Assembly (NCBI GenBank): GCA_964515335.1
Contig: CAZETS010000015.1
Location: forward strand, 1-64,000
Source: TMED88 sp964515335
GTDB lineage: Bacteria > Myxococcota_A > UBA9160 > UBA4427
Direction: 5' to 3'
Length of the DNA: 64,000 nucleotides
Both the position numbers and the translations under genes were made by a program. Below, one piece after another: positions 34,538 to 43,692 of this stretch (positions are counted from its first letter, which is position 1; every line of letters begins with the position of its first letter). The notes under the pieces were generated by a model. That model was given only the letters and a program-made list of their open reading frames with translations, made no database searches and had not been told where the DNA came from.

Positions 34538-35706
34538 CAGAAGAGCTCCGCGGGGTCGGCGCGGCGCAGGCGCCGCATCGACAGCAGGGCGGCCGCGCTG
34601 CACATCGCCACCGAGAGCACCGCCACCCCGCTCGCCAACCCGAGCGTCATGAAGACCGGCAAGCGCGTGAGGGAGTGGACGACGGGAAACAGTACGAGCG
34701 AGAGCAAGAGCGCCGGCAGATAGCCGAGCCCCGCATAGATCCACGCCTGCTCGAGGACGTAGCGCGAGAGGCGCTGCCCCGGGTAGCCCATCGCGCGCAG
34801 CGTCGCGTACAGGGGCAGGTGGTTGCGGATGTCCGTGGAGAGGATCTGGAACAGCACGACCACGCCCACCAGGAAGCCCGCCACGGCGCCCATGCCGAAC
34901 ACGTTGCCGACGGCGGTGTTCTCCACCCAGTGTCGCGTCTGCATGCCGGTGAGCTCGTCGTGGGTGATCACGCGGACGTCCCGGGGCAGCAACCGGCGCA
35001 GCCGGTCGGCGACTTCCGCCGGGTCGGCGCCGTCCGTCAGCTTGAAGAGCCCGAGGTGCGGGCGGTCGAGTCGATGATGGTCGAAGACGCGGGCGAAGCT
35101 GTCGTCGCTCAGGACCAGCGCACCGTCGGCCAGGAAGCCCACACCCAGGTCGAATCCCCCGACCACCCGCGAGACCTGATCGTTCACCTGCACGATGCCC
35201 GACGGATCGGCCGGGCCGCAGCGCGACTGCGTGAGCCGATCGAGCAGCACGCTCCCGGTGGCGGCGAGCTCGTCGAGCTGCCCGCCGATCTCGTCGATCG
35301 CGATCGGGAGCACACGTCGCGCATCCACGAGCGGGAAGCCCAGGGCGAAGAGCCGGCAGCTCTCGCCGCTCGCCGGATCGTGCCAGTTCGCGTAGCGGAA
35401 GTAGATGGGCGTGGCCGCCTCGATCTCGGGGATCGCCAGTGCCTGGTAGAGACGGCCGCGCGAAATCGAGCCCGTCTCGGCCAGGTGCACGAAGCCGGGC
35501 GAGACCAGCATCAGCTCCGCGTCGAAGCGCGACGACACGGCGAGTGCGGTGCCCAGCACGGCCCCGTAGAAGCCGAGCTGCACGAAGACCACGAGGATCG
35601 CGAACCCGATCCCCGCTGCGGCGACGGCCGTCCGCGACTTCCGATACGTGACGAGGCGAAACGCGAACGGCACGGAGCGGATGGCTTGTCGAGGAGGCCC
35701 GCTCAT
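34537..35706 (-). CDS. FtsX/DevC-like ABC transporter permease
   Basis: A 389-residue permease, a paralogue of the one just downstream, with the same four-helix layout. Shared landmarks are VQLGFYGAVLG, HLPLYATLRAMGYPGQRLS and the closing RRADPAELF, which is nearly identical in the two. They presumably form a heterodimer. I start at the ATG giving MSGPPRQAI. The open frame continues further upstream into non-coding sequence. Confidence 0.82.
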   Translation of the reverse strand: MSGPPRQAIRSVPFAFRLVTYRKSRTAVAAAGIGFAILVVFVQLGFYGAVLGTALAVSSRFDAELMLVSPGFVHLAETGSISRGRLYQALAIPEIEAATPIYFRYANWHDPASGESCRLFALGFPLVDARRVLPIAIDEIGGQLDELAATGSVLLDRLTQSRCGPADPSGIVQVNDQVSRVVGGFDLGVGFLADGALVLSDDSFARVFDHHRLDRPHLGLFKLTDGADPAEVADRLRRLLPRDVRVITHDELTGMQTRHWVENTAVGNVFGMGAVAGFLVGVVVLFQILSTDIRNHLPLYATLRAMGYPGQRLSRYVLEQAWIYAGLGYLPALLLSLVLFPVVHSLTRLPVFMTLGLASGVAVLSVAMCSAAALLSMRRLRRADPAELF

Positions 35707-35758
35707 CGGTCGATCGATTATAGAGTCGTGCGTCGCCGGTGCGCCATCGGGACCAGGC

Positions 35759-37588
35759 TCACCGCTCGCCTGCCAGCCGGAAGCCTCGACGCTGGGTTCC
35801 CGGCGCGCGCGTTTCGAGATCGGGCAGGTATCCCTTCGTGCACGGCAGCGGCGCATCCCAGCAGCGGATGCCCGGCACCCACTTCGACGAGCCCGGCCCG
35901 GTGCCGACCGCCACGTAGTGGACGACGCCCGACCGCGAGACGTGACGCTCCACCACCGCCTCGGGAATCGGATGGAAGCCCCGCTCGGGTCCGGGCGTGA
36001 CGAAGAGCGCCCAGCCGTAGCGTCCGTGAGAGAGCACGGCCCCGGCGACGGCGGCGGCGAGCACGGTTACCGGGACGAACACCGATGCGCCGCGCAGGAC
36101 GCCGCGCTTGAAGGATCCGGAGGTGGACTGCTCGAAGAGCACGGCCCAGATCCCCGCACCGAGCAGCCAGAAGATCGCGCCCCCGAAGCGCTCGGCGGGC
36201 GCCGTCACGAACCACAGAACGAACGCCACGGCCGGCGCGGCGAGAAAGAGGCCGGCCGCGCGGCGGTCGGCCGGGGTGCTGCGAGTGCGCCGCGCGAGCA
36301 CCCAGAGGCCGCCCAGGAAGAGCAGCATCGGCACGGTGAAGACGTCGGCGCGTTCGATCGTCTTGAAGAACCACGGCCCGACCCAGTGCCAGCCGTCCAG
36401 GATCTCCTGCCAGCTCTGGTCGGTCTCGAACGGATAGCGGGCCCACACCTTGATGGCGTCCGCCTCTCCCACCACCTGCTGCTCGGGGACCCGCCAGTCG
36501 ACGTCCAGGGAGAGCGCCGTCGTGCTCGGGTAGGCGACGTAGCCCGTCATCGTGACACCGCGCGCGAGCCAGGTGCCGAGCACGACCGCCACCACCGCGA
36601 TCGTGCCGAGGAGCGGCGCGATATCCGCCCGGACGACAGACCAGAAGCCCGCCGCGAAGTCCTCGGACCGAGCGCCGAGGAACCTCCATCCGGCAGCCAA
36701 GCAGGCGAAGAAGCCGAGAAAGGCGAAGCTCAGCTTGATGGTGACGCCGACCGTCGCCAAAGCGACGACGACGAGTGCGTGGAAGGCCACGTCCTCGCGG
36801 GCGGGCCGCTCGATCACGAGCCGGAACAGATGCAGCCCGAGCACGAAGCCGATCAGCAGGTTGGCGGTGTCGGTGCTCGTCGATCCGAACTCGACGAAGA
36901 AGTACGGGACGAGCCCGGCGATCCACAGCGATCCCAGCAGGTGCCGCCCCGCAACCCGCGTCCCCTCACGCAGCACGTGTCCCAGGTGCAGCGCGCACTC
37001 GGCGACGAACACGACGAAGAGCACCGGCATGCCCAGGTGGTAGAAGTGCGGCGGGCCGGGCGGCCAGTCGAGCATCGCCAGGTAGAGGAAGAGCGAGTTG
37101 TTGAAGCCGAAGCGGCCGTCGACGTTGCCGAGCCCCGGCAGCAGCGCCTCGGCCTGCATCCAGCGCACGGCGCCGATGTGGTAGAAGCCCGAGTCGCCCT
37201 GGGGCGCGATCGGCGCCATCGCGCGATTGGCGAGCCAGAGCAAGAAGAGCAGCCCGAGAGTGCCGACGATCAGGCTCGTGGTCGGCGAGGCGACCACTCG
37301 CCGCCGCAGGTCCGCCCACCAGGTGGCCATTGCGGCGCGCCCGGCGACGAGCCCGATCCCGCCGAGGAGCGCCGCGGCGGCGAGCGTGGCAGGGCCGATC
37401 GGAGCCGCCAGGTGCCAGAGCTGCAGCGCGGCGACGACGAGCGCGAAGCCCAGCCAGAAAGCCGCCAGGAAGTCCTCGCCCGAGCGAATGCGCCGGCCGA
37501 GCAGGGCCACCGGCATGCAGCCGACGCCGAACAGGATCGTAAAGAGGGCGAGCCACGATGCGACGATGACCAGCAGTCCGCTCAGCAT
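35759..37588 (-). CDS. Multi-span GT-C-like membrane protein (LIC_10190 family)
   Basis: A protein of about 609 residues with roughly a dozen hydrophobic segments. The N-terminal soluble loop contains QGDSGFYHIGAVRWMQAEA and PGLGNVDGRFGFNNS, hallmarks of the LIC_10190-type membrane family in the GT-C glycosyltransferase superfamily. The substrate is unknown. A Gly-rich ribosome-binding site (GGGAGG) precedes the ATG at 37588. It diverges from the phosphatase-like lipoprotein across 307 bp. Confidence 0.75.
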   Translation of the reverse strand: MLSGLLVIVASWLALFTILFGVGCMPVALLGRRIRSGEDFLAAFWLGFALVVAALQLWHLAAPIGPATLAAAALLGGIGLVAGRAAMATWWADLRRRVVASPTTSLIVGTLGLLFLLWLANRAMAPIAPQGDSGFYHIGAVRWMQAEALLPGLGNVDGRFGFNNSLFLYLAMLDWPPGPPHFYHLGMPVLFVVFVAECALHLGHVLREGTRVAGRHLLGSLWIAGLVPYFFVEFGSTSTDTANLLIGFVLGLHLFRLVIERPAREDVAFHALVVVALATVGVTIKLSFAFLGFFACLAAGWRFLGARSEDFAAGFWSVVRADIAPLLGTIAVVAVVLGTWLARGVTMTGYVAYPSTTALSLDVDWRVPEQQVVGEADAIKVWARYPFETDQSWQEILDGWHWVGPWFFKTIERADVFTVPMLLFLGGLWVLARRTRSTPADRRAAGLFLAAPAVAFVLWFVTAPAERFGGAIFWLLGAGIWAVLFEQSTSGSFKRGVLRGASVFVPVTVLAAAVAGAVLSHGRYGWALFVTPGPERGFHPIPEAVVERHVSRSGVVHYVAVGTGPGSSKWVPGIRCWDAPLPCTKGYLPDLETRAPGTQRRGFRLAGER

Positions 37589-37895
37589 CGGAGCCTCCCG
37601 GGCATGGGGGCGGCTCGCCCGTGCAGAGCGGCCGTGGAATACTCTCGCCGCGATCGGAGCGACAGCCCTCGGCGACGCGGTCGTGCCATGGCCGCGCGAC
37701 GATCGCATGCCGGCGTCGCCCCATCAAGCGATCGTGCCACGCCACCCATCGCCACGAATCATCGACGAAGACTGCCAGCGCGGTAGACGACGGACGAGGC
37801 TGAGACTCACGAGACTGAGAGCAGTGCGAAGGCTCGGAGCGAAGCGGACCGCGCGGGCCGCCCTCGAGGCGGGGCCCAGGCGCGCGGGCGCACCG
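37589..37895. other. Divergent intergenic region, no clear element
   Basis: 307 bp separate the GT-C-like gene from the phosphatase-like gene. It is GC-rich, with a short imperfect repeat (GAGACTCACGAGACTGAGAG) near 37803-37822. I see no tRNA, hairpin or well-placed promoter. Confidence 0.4.
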
Positions 37896-38951
37896 ATGCA
37901 CGCGATCGCGGCGGTCGGCTGCGTGCTCGCTGCGGCGTGCGGCGGCTGCGACCGGGCGCCGCTCCCTCCGAATCCCCGGCCCGTCGCGACCGTCGTCGTC
38001 GTCACCTTCGACGGGGTCCGCCCCCACGAGCTCTTTGTGGGGCCCGACCCCGACCTCGCTCCCGAGCGAGCGGTCGGACCCGACCCGGCGATGCCGTTCC
38101 TGCTGAACGACCTCGGCCCGCGAGGCGCCTTCGTGGGCCGGCCCGGCAAGGGCGAGCCGATGGTGCTCGCCAATCCGGTGGGCACGAGTCTCCCCGGCTA
38201 CCAGTCGATGTTCGCTGGCCGCCCGACCCTGTGCCTCGACAACGAGTGCGGCGCCCCCGAAGGCGGCACCCTCTTCGACGCGGTGCTCGATGCACGGGAC
38301 GGGTCGCCCGGGCAGGTAACGATCCTCGCGAGCTGGGACGGAATCTGCGATGGACTCGGGCTCGACGCCCGCTTCGACGCGACCTGCGGGCCCGGGGCGA
38401 TCGAGCGCCGCTGGATGGCGCGAATGGGAGGCGGCCGGGCGACGGACGCTCCCTCGCCGCCGGATTCGGTCGACCGCGCGGCCTTCGAGCTGGCTCTCGA
38501 TCGCCTGGCCGAACATCCACCGGCTCTGCTCTTCCTGGCACTCGACGAGACCGACGGCACGGGCCACGCGGGCGACTACCCGGGTCACCTGCGCACGCTC
38601 ACCCGCTACGACACCTGGCTGCGCGAGTTGGACGAGACGCTGCGCGGCCTCGAGGAGGCCGGGCACCCGAGCGCGCTCGTGGTGACGACCGACCACGGGC
38701 GGGGCAGCGGCGAGCAGTGGAGCGAGCACCGCTGGAACGTCCCGGGCACCCGGCGTGTCTGGCTGTTCGCAAGCGGCCGCGGGATCCGTCCCGCAGGCGC
38801 CGTCGCCGCGCGGCAGCGCTACACGCTGGCGAGCCTGCGGCCGACCGTCGAGTACCTTCTGGGCATCGAGCGCGAACCCAGCCTCTGCGAGGCCGACGTC
38901 ATCGAGGCCATCCTCGTCGAGACACCGTCGAGCGGCCGCGACGCAGACTGA
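37896..38951 (+). CDS. Alkaline-phosphatase-superfamily (sulfatase-like) lipoprotein
   Basis: A 351-residue exported protein. The signal ends in a lipobox-like LAAACGG. The catalytic domain opens with VVVVTFDGVRPHELFV (metal-binding Asp) and has a nucleophile-like residue in GTSLPGYQSMFAG. Further metal ligands are in LALDETDGTGHAGDYPGH and VVTTDHGRGSG. This is the fold of nucleotide pyrophosphatases and phosphonate or phospho-sugar hydrolases. The exact substrate is unknown. Confidence 0.82.
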   Translation: MHAIAAVGCVLAAACGGCDRAPLPPNPRPVATVVVVTFDGVRPHELFVGPDPDLAPERAVGPDPAMPFLLNDLGPRGAFVGRPGKGEPMVLANPVGTSLPGYQSMFAGRPTLCLDNECGAPEGGTLFDAVLDARDGSPGQVTILASWDGICDGLGLDARFDATCGPGAIERRWMARMGGGRATDAPSPPDSVDRAAFELALDRLAEHPPALLFLALDETDGTGHAGDYPGHLRTLTRYDTWLRELDETLRGLEEAGHPSALVVTTDHGRGSGEQWSEHRWNVPGTRRVWLFASGRGIRPAGAVAARQRYTLASLRPTVEYLLGIEREPSLCEADVIEAILVETPSSGRDAD

Positions 38952-38964
38952 CGGACGAAGCTTT

Positions 38965-39918
38965 TCAGAACCGGATCTTGAGGCCGCCGCCCAGGGTCGC
39001 GAAGTTGGCCGACGAGAGCTCGCCGCCGGGCATGTTGACGGCCGCGTCGCCCGTGAGCGCCACCGACTCGGACACGTAGTAGTCGAATCCGGCCGACAGC
39101 CGGAACGTGCCGACGGTGTCGTGCCAGGTCTGCGTCCGCCCGGTGGCGATCTCGGTGAACTTCGTCTCACCGCGAAGCGCCCCGAGGCCTATTCCGAGGT
39201 AGGGCTGGAAGGCCTTCGTCAGGATGTAGAGCTTCGCGTTGGCGGTCACCGAGTAGCCCCTGAAGTGACCGGCGTAGCCGAGCGGCGAAGTGAGGCCGAA
39301 GTTGTCGAGGGCGTCGACGCGCACCTCGACGTCGAAGCGCTCGGCGAAGTGGTAGCCGATGGCGCCGAACGCACCGCGGCTGTCACCGGCGCTGAGACTC
39401 GTGTCGAAGAGTTCGGGCGCGTAGAAGATGCCGCCGCTCAGGTAGAAGCCGCTTCGCGAGTAGCGCTTCTCGCGATCGCGCACGTGCTCGGCGACCGCCG
39501 CCGTAGCGGCGCGGGCGGCAGCCGCCGCGTTCTTGGCCTCCTCGGTGGCGCGGTGGAGATCTTCGAGGACGTGCTCGGGGACCGCGGCCGGCGCGCTGGC
39601 CGCCGAGGAGGCGGCGGCGGCCGCGGCGGCGTCGACGGCCTGCTGGGCGGCATCGGCCGCGGCGCTCGCCCGCTCGGCGGCTGCCTGGGCCTGCCCGGCC
39701 GCCTCCTGGGCGTCGTAGGCCCTGGCCTTCAAGTCGGTGACCGACGGCGCGACACCAGACGTTGTCGCTTGCTGCGCCGCCGCGGACGATGCCAACGCCA
39801 GAGCGCCCGCCAAAATCAACAGCCCGGCGAGCAGAAGTCCGCCACGATCCACCGCGGAGCGGACCTGAATTCGCCTGCGCTCCCGAGCCCTTCGACGATT
39901 CCGTCTCGATGTCTGCAT
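38965..39918 (-). CDS. Outer-membrane beta-barrel protein with Ala-rich N-terminal coil
   Basis: A protein of about 317 residues. It has a signal peptide, then an Ala/Gln-rich helical stretch (QAAAERASAAADAAQQA) likely to be a coiled coil, then a beta-barrel with alternating hydrophobic strands. It ends in a C-terminal Phe (GGGLKIRF) as for outer-membrane proteins. The barrel resembles OmpW/OmpA-type porins. The start at 39918 gives a basic leader before the hydrophobic core, and an upstream ATG at 39969 is possible. It faces the phosphatase gene tail to tail with 13 bp between stops. Confidence 0.72.
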   Translation of the reverse strand: MQTSRRNRRRARERRRIQVRSAVDRGGLLLAGLLILAGALALASSAAAQQATTSGVAPSVTDLKARAYDAQEAAGQAQAAAERASAAADAAQQAVDAAAAAAASSAASAPAAVPEHVLEDLHRATEEAKNAAAAARAATAAVAEHVRDREKRYSRSGFYLSGGIFYAPELFDTSLSAGDSRGAFGAIGYHFAERFDVEVRVDALDNFGLTSPLGYAGHFRGYSVTANAKLYILTKAFQPYLGIGLGALRGETKFTEIATGRTQTWHDTVGTFRLSAGFDYYVSESVALTGDAAVNMPGGELSSANFATLGGGLKIRF

Positions 39919-40227
39919 CGCGCCCTCGTCGGTGCCGTGTCCGTGCTGAACCCGGCGATGCGAAGTCATCAAGTGTGACCAGCTTAGCAGGATCGGGAGC
40001 CCTTCGCGGCACTCGAATCTCCGCGCAGCGTAGACATGCGGGGACCGCAAAGTTTCGCAAGACTTTCGGATCGTCTACGCCGAAACCAGGATTGGACGCA
40101 CTCGGAGGGAGGCCCCGAGGCCGCGGCGTCGACGCACTCTGGTTTCACTCTCACGCTCGACTCCTTCCACTTCACGCTCTTCGAACCAGGACGCGACTCG
40201 CGAACGACGAACGTCCGGAGGAAACAC
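39919..40227. other. Divergent promoter region between the barrel protein and MaoC genes
   Basis: 309 bp between the outer-membrane barrel gene (minus) and the first MaoC-like gene (plus). I find no obvious operator symmetry and no small gene. The plus-strand gene has a GGAGGAAAC ribosome-binding site at its end. Confidence 0.4.
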
Positions 40228-40719
40228 ATGGCCGAAAAGATCGAGATCACCGACGCGATGCGCGCGCTCATCGGCGTCGAATCGAAGCCGTGGACCCACG
40301 AGGTCACCACGACCAGCGTCCGCGCCTTCGCGCGCGGGGTCGGCTACACCGACCCCGTCTACTTCGACATCGAGGCCGCGAAGGCCGCCGGCTATCGCAA
40401 CCTTCCCTGCCCGCCGACGTACCTCGGCACGCCGATCTTCATACCCGGCCAGAGCAGTGACACCTTCAGCGGACCGAAGGACTCGGGACCGAGCATCGAT
40501 CACGGCCTGCCGAATCTGCTCGACGGCGGCACCGAGACCGAGTACTTCGCCGACATCTGCGCGGGCGACACGCTCACCGTGACGTCGAGCATCGCGGACA
40601 TCGCGACACGCGAGGGCAAGACGACGGGCCAGATGCTCATCGTCACCAACGAGACGCGCTGCATCAACCAGGACGGCGAGCTCGTCGCGAAGCAGCGCGG
40701 CCAGGCGATCTTCTACTGA
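40228..40719 (+). CDS. MaoC-like N-terminal hot-dog dehydratase
   Basis: A 163-residue hot-dog-fold protein of the FAS1-like dehydratase (MaoC N-terminal) type. It pairs with the next gene to form an enoyl-CoA/3-hydroxyacyl-CoA hydratase in which the two half-folds are separate chains. The family landmarks are VRAFARGVGYTDPVYFD, PCPPTYLGTPIF and TETEYFADICAGDTL. It starts at the ATG behind GGAGGAAAC. Confidence 0.85.
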   Translation: MAEKIEITDAMRALIGVESKPWTHEVTTTSVRAFARGVGYTDPVYFDIEAAKAAGYRNLPCPPTYLGTPIFIPGQSSDTFSGPKDSGPSIDHGLPNLLDGGTETEYFADICAGDTLTVTSSIADIATREGKTTGQMLIVTNETRCINQDGELVAKQRGQAIFY

Positions 40720-40777
40720 CCGGCGGCCCTGCTCGCGACACCCTGCACCTGCAAGACCCGTCCATTCGACACCCTGG

Positions 40778-40805
40778 ATCCGACATCCGATATCCGACAT
40801 CCGAC
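40778..40805. repeat. Four tandem 7-bp repeats in a gene leader
   Basis: The unit ATCCGAC (ATCCGAT in the second copy) occurs four times in perfect register. The array lies immediately before the AGGAG ribosome-binding site of the second MaoC gene (start 40817), in the 97-bp gap between the two hydratase genes. Seven-bp arrays can change length by slippage, which would alter the leader but not the protein. Confidence 0.7.
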
Positions 40806-40816
40806 AGGAGCCCGAC

Positions 40817-41233
40817 ATGCCCCGAACGTGGAACTCGATCAACGAAGGCGACACCCTCCCCGAGCTCGAGAAGGCGCCCGGCGTCACCCAGCTCGTCAAG
40901 TACTCGGCCGGGGGCGGCGACTTCAACCCGCTCCACCACGACTTCGCCTTCCCCCAGGCCAAGGCGATCGGCTCGATCATCGTTCACGGGCGCTTCAAGT
41001 ATGCCTCGCTCGGCGAGCTGGTCTCGAACTGGCTCGACCACGGCGGGCGCATCAAGAAGCTCGCGTGCCAGTACCGCGGCATGGATCTGCCCGACCAGGC
41101 GATGACGCTCGGCGGCACGGTGAAGCGCAAGTGGGAGGAGAACGGCGAGAAGCTCGCCGAGCTCGAGCTCTACGTGAACAACGCGCAGGGCAAGAACACG
41201 ACGCCGGGCTCCGCGATCGTTCGGTTCGTCTGA
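40817..41233 (+). CDS. MaoC-like (R)-hydratase, C-terminal type
   Basis: A 138-residue hot-dog-fold protein. The catalytic hydratase-2 motif is YSAGGGDFNPLHHD (Asp and His), followed by IIVHGRFKYASLGEL, as in MaoC enoyl-CoA hydratases. It pairs with the preceding gene. It is followed 40 bp later by a CoA-transferase on the same strand, so it belongs to the acyl-CoA block. Confidence 0.88.
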   Translation: MPRTWNSINEGDTLPELEKAPGVTQLVKYSAGGGDFNPLHHDFAFPQAKAIGSIIVHGRFKYASLGELVSNWLDHGGRIKKLACQYRGMDLPDQAMTLGGTVKRKWEENGEKLAELELYVNNAQGKNTTPGSAIVRFV

Positions 41234-41273
41234 CGGCCGGCCCGAACGGCGCTCGGTCGGCGAGGCACCCGGG

Positions 41274-43550
41274 GTGACGCAGTCGTCGCGCGCATTCGAT
41301 CGACTCCGTGTGCTGGAGATCGCCGGATCGCTGGCGGGCTCGGTCGCGGCCGAGCTGTTCGCCGACGTCGGCGCGACCGTGACGCGCTTCGAGCCGGGCG
41401 CCGGGGCCGACGGGCCCGCGCGCCTGGCCGAAGCCGTGGCGGCGGTGGACGTCGCGATCGAGAGCGCGGCCCCCGGGCCGCTCGATCCCGTACGGGCCGA
41501 AGCGCTCGCAGACTGCCCGGTCCGTCTGCGCATCTCGCCCCTCGGCTCGCGCGGACCACTCGCCGGTCTGCACGCCGACGACTTCGTGCTCGACGCGCTC
41601 TCGGGGCACCTGCTGCTCTCGGGCGAGCCGGACCGCGAGCCGCTCGCGAGGCCCGTTCGCCTCGCCTCCGTACAGGCGGGACTGCACGCCTTCATCGGCG
41701 CGCTCGCGGCCCTGCGTTCGAGGGACGGGTCCCGCGGCGCGGCGATCGTCGAGGTGAGCGAGTTCGAGGGCCTGGTCGCGATCCACCAGCACACGTTCAC
41801 GATGTGGACCCACGATCGCCACGTGCTGCGTCGCGCCGGCAACCGGCAGCCCGGCTACTGGCACCCGGTCGGCGTGTACCGGTGCCGCGACGGCCACGTC
41901 GTCCTCAACGTGACGGGACAGGCCGCGCGCGACCGCCTGCTCGCCGTCACCGAGCGGGCCGAGGCCCTGCTCGACCCGCGCTTCGCCGACGACCTGGCGG
42001 TGGCCCGGCACAAAGACGAACTCGACCGGCTGCTGCAGCCCTGGCTCGACGCGCGCACCCGGAGCGAGGTCGTCCGGGAGCTGCAGGGCGCGCGGGTCGC
42101 GGCGTCGGCCGTGCTCGCGCCCAGCGAGGTGCTGCACGACCCCCAGCTCGCCGCGCGCCGGGCACTCGTCGAACGGGACGGCGTGCGCACACCACGCGGG
42201 CCGATTCGCATCGAGCGCGCGGAGGCCGCCGAGGCGGCGCACGACACCGGTGCGCGTCATCGAGGCGAAGCGGGTCGGCGGCGCGCCGGGCCTCAGGGAT
42301 CTGCTCCGCTCGCCGGCGTGCGGGTGCTCGAGCTCGGTCGCGTCTGGGCCGCTCCGCTCGCCGGCCGCATGCTCGCCGACCTCGGCGCGGACGTGGTGGC
42401 CGTCGAGGCCCCCGACGCGCGCGGCGGTCGCGAGACACCCGACGGGCTCGCGGAGGCCACGCATCTCTTCCCGGACGGCGACGTCGGCCGCGACCCGTGG
42501 AACCGCATCGGCTCGCTGAACGCCCTGCTGCGCGGCAAGCGCGCGATCACCCTCGACCTGCGACGCGCCGAGGCGCGGAGCGTCTTCGAGGGGCTCGTCG
42601 CCGCAGCCGACGTGCTGCTCGAGAACACGGCGCCCGGTCTCCTGCCACGACTCGGCCTCGACTTCGAGGGTCTGAGCGCCCGGCGCCCCGGCATCGTGTA
42701 TACGTCGATCACGGGGTTCGGCCAGAGCGGGCCGGACACCGACCACGTGGCGTTCGGCCCGAACGTCGAAGCGCGTGCCGGCGTCACCCACGCCACCGGC
42801 TACCCCGACTCGGGCCCGTACCGGTCGGGCGTGGCGTGGCCGGACCCGCTGGCCGCACTCGTGGCCGTCGCCGGCACCCTGACCGCCCTGCGCGAGCGAG
42901 ACGACGACCCGCGCCCGCGCGCACGTCGCGTCGACGTCTCGATGCTCGAGTCGGCGCTGTGGTGCGCGAGCGACTTCGTGGCCGACGCGCAGACCGGCGC
43001 CGGCGATCCGCCGCGCCGCGGGGCCCGGCATGCCGAGCGCGCGCCGCAGGGCGTCTACCCGTGCGCGGGCGCGGATCTCTGGATCGCCATCAGCGTCGCA
43101 AGCGAGCGGGCCTGGCAGGCGCTCTGCGAGGTGCTCGATCTCGACGACGTCTGGCGGCCGCTCGACGAGGCCGGGCGACGGGCCCGTCACGACGAGATCG
43201 ACGCCGCCATCGCGGAGCGGACGCGGAGTGAAGATCGCATCGCGCTGACGCGGCGCCTGCAGGCGGCGGGCGTGCTGGCGGGCTGGCTCGCCGACGCGCG
43301 CGACCTGTGCGAGAGCGACCAGCTCGCCGCGACCGGCTTCTGGGTCGATCCCCCGCGGCCCCACGACCTGCCCCGACGCGAGCCCGGGCTGCCGATCCGA
43401 CGAGATGGCTCCGCGGGCGCCGGTTACCGCCCGGCCCCGAGGCTGGGGGAACACAATCGCGAGGTGCTGCGCGACTGGCTGGCACTCGGCGACCCACGAC
43501 TCGAGGAGCTGGAGCGGGCCGGCGTCCTGGTCGCCGCGCCGCCTCGCTGA
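41274..43550 (+). CDS. Double-domain CaiB/BaiF (family III) CoA-transferase
   Basis: A 758-residue protein with two family III CoA-transferase domains in tandem, at about 1-340 and 345-758. Each begins with an RVLEIAGSLAG- or RVLELGRVWAA-type motif and contains the usual GADV-type CoA-binding loop. In domain 2 an Asp lies where the catalytic Asp is expected (Asp524 in AWPDPLAALV). In domain 1 the aligned position appears to be Ser132 (LASVQAGL), so domain 1 may be non-catalytic. This alignment is by eye. The start is GTG. The substrate is an unknown carboxylate. Confidence 0.85.
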   Translation: MTQSSRAFDRLRVLEIAGSLAGSVAAELFADVGATVTRFEPGAGADGPARLAEAVAAVDVAIESAAPGPLDPVRAEALADCPVRLRISPLGSRGPLAGLHADDFVLDALSGHLLLSGEPDREPLARPVRLASVQAGLHAFIGALAALRSRDGSRGAAIVEVSEFEGLVAIHQHTFTMWTHDRHVLRRAGNRQPGYWHPVGVYRCRDGHVVLNVTGQAARDRLLAVTERAEALLDPRFADDLAVARHKDELDRLLQPWLDARTRSEVVRELQGARVAASAVLAPSEVLHDPQLAARRALVERDGVRTPRGPIRIERAEAAEAAHDTGARHRGEAGRRRAGPQGSAPLAGVRVLELGRVWAAPLAGRMLADLGADVVAVEAPDARGGRETPDGLAEATHLFPDGDVGRDPWNRIGSLNALLRGKRAITLDLRRAEARSVFEGLVAAADVLLENTAPGLLPRLGLDFEGLSARRPGIVYTSITGFGQSGPDTDHVAFGPNVEARAGVTHATGYPDSGPYRSGVAWPDPLAALVAVAGTLTALRERDDDPRPRARRVDVSMLESALWCASDFVADAQTGAGDPPRRGARHAERAPQGVYPCAGADLWIAISVASERAWQALCEVLDLDDVWRPLDEAGRRARHDEIDAAIAERTRSEDRIALTRRLQAAGVLAGWLADARDLCESDQLAATGFWVDPPRPHDLPRREPGLPIRRDGSAGAGYRPAPRLGEHNREVLRDWLALGDPRLEELERAGVLVAAPPR

Positions 43551-43638
43551 CGCGGGGCGGCGCGGGCCGGTCCGGTAGAATCAGCGGCCGCCCGGGCGCG
43601 TCCCTCGGGCCCGCATCCCGCCTCCAGGAGGACACCCG

Positions 43639-43692
43639 ATGCAGACGACTTCGACGAACGCGAGCCAACCTGGCACGAGGACGATCCGATGA
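43639..43692 (+). CDS. 17-codon upstream ORF coupled to the CoA-transferase gene
   Basis: A small ORF reads MQTTSTNASQPGTRTIR. Its TGA overlaps the ATG of the next gene as ATGA. It is preceded by a strong ribosome-binding site, CCAGGAGG, 8 nt upstream. It is too short to be a stable protein in itself, but the layout suggests translational coupling or a leader peptide. No attenuator hairpin or rare-residue run is apparent. Confidence 0.45.
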   Translation: MQTTSTNASQPGTRTIR

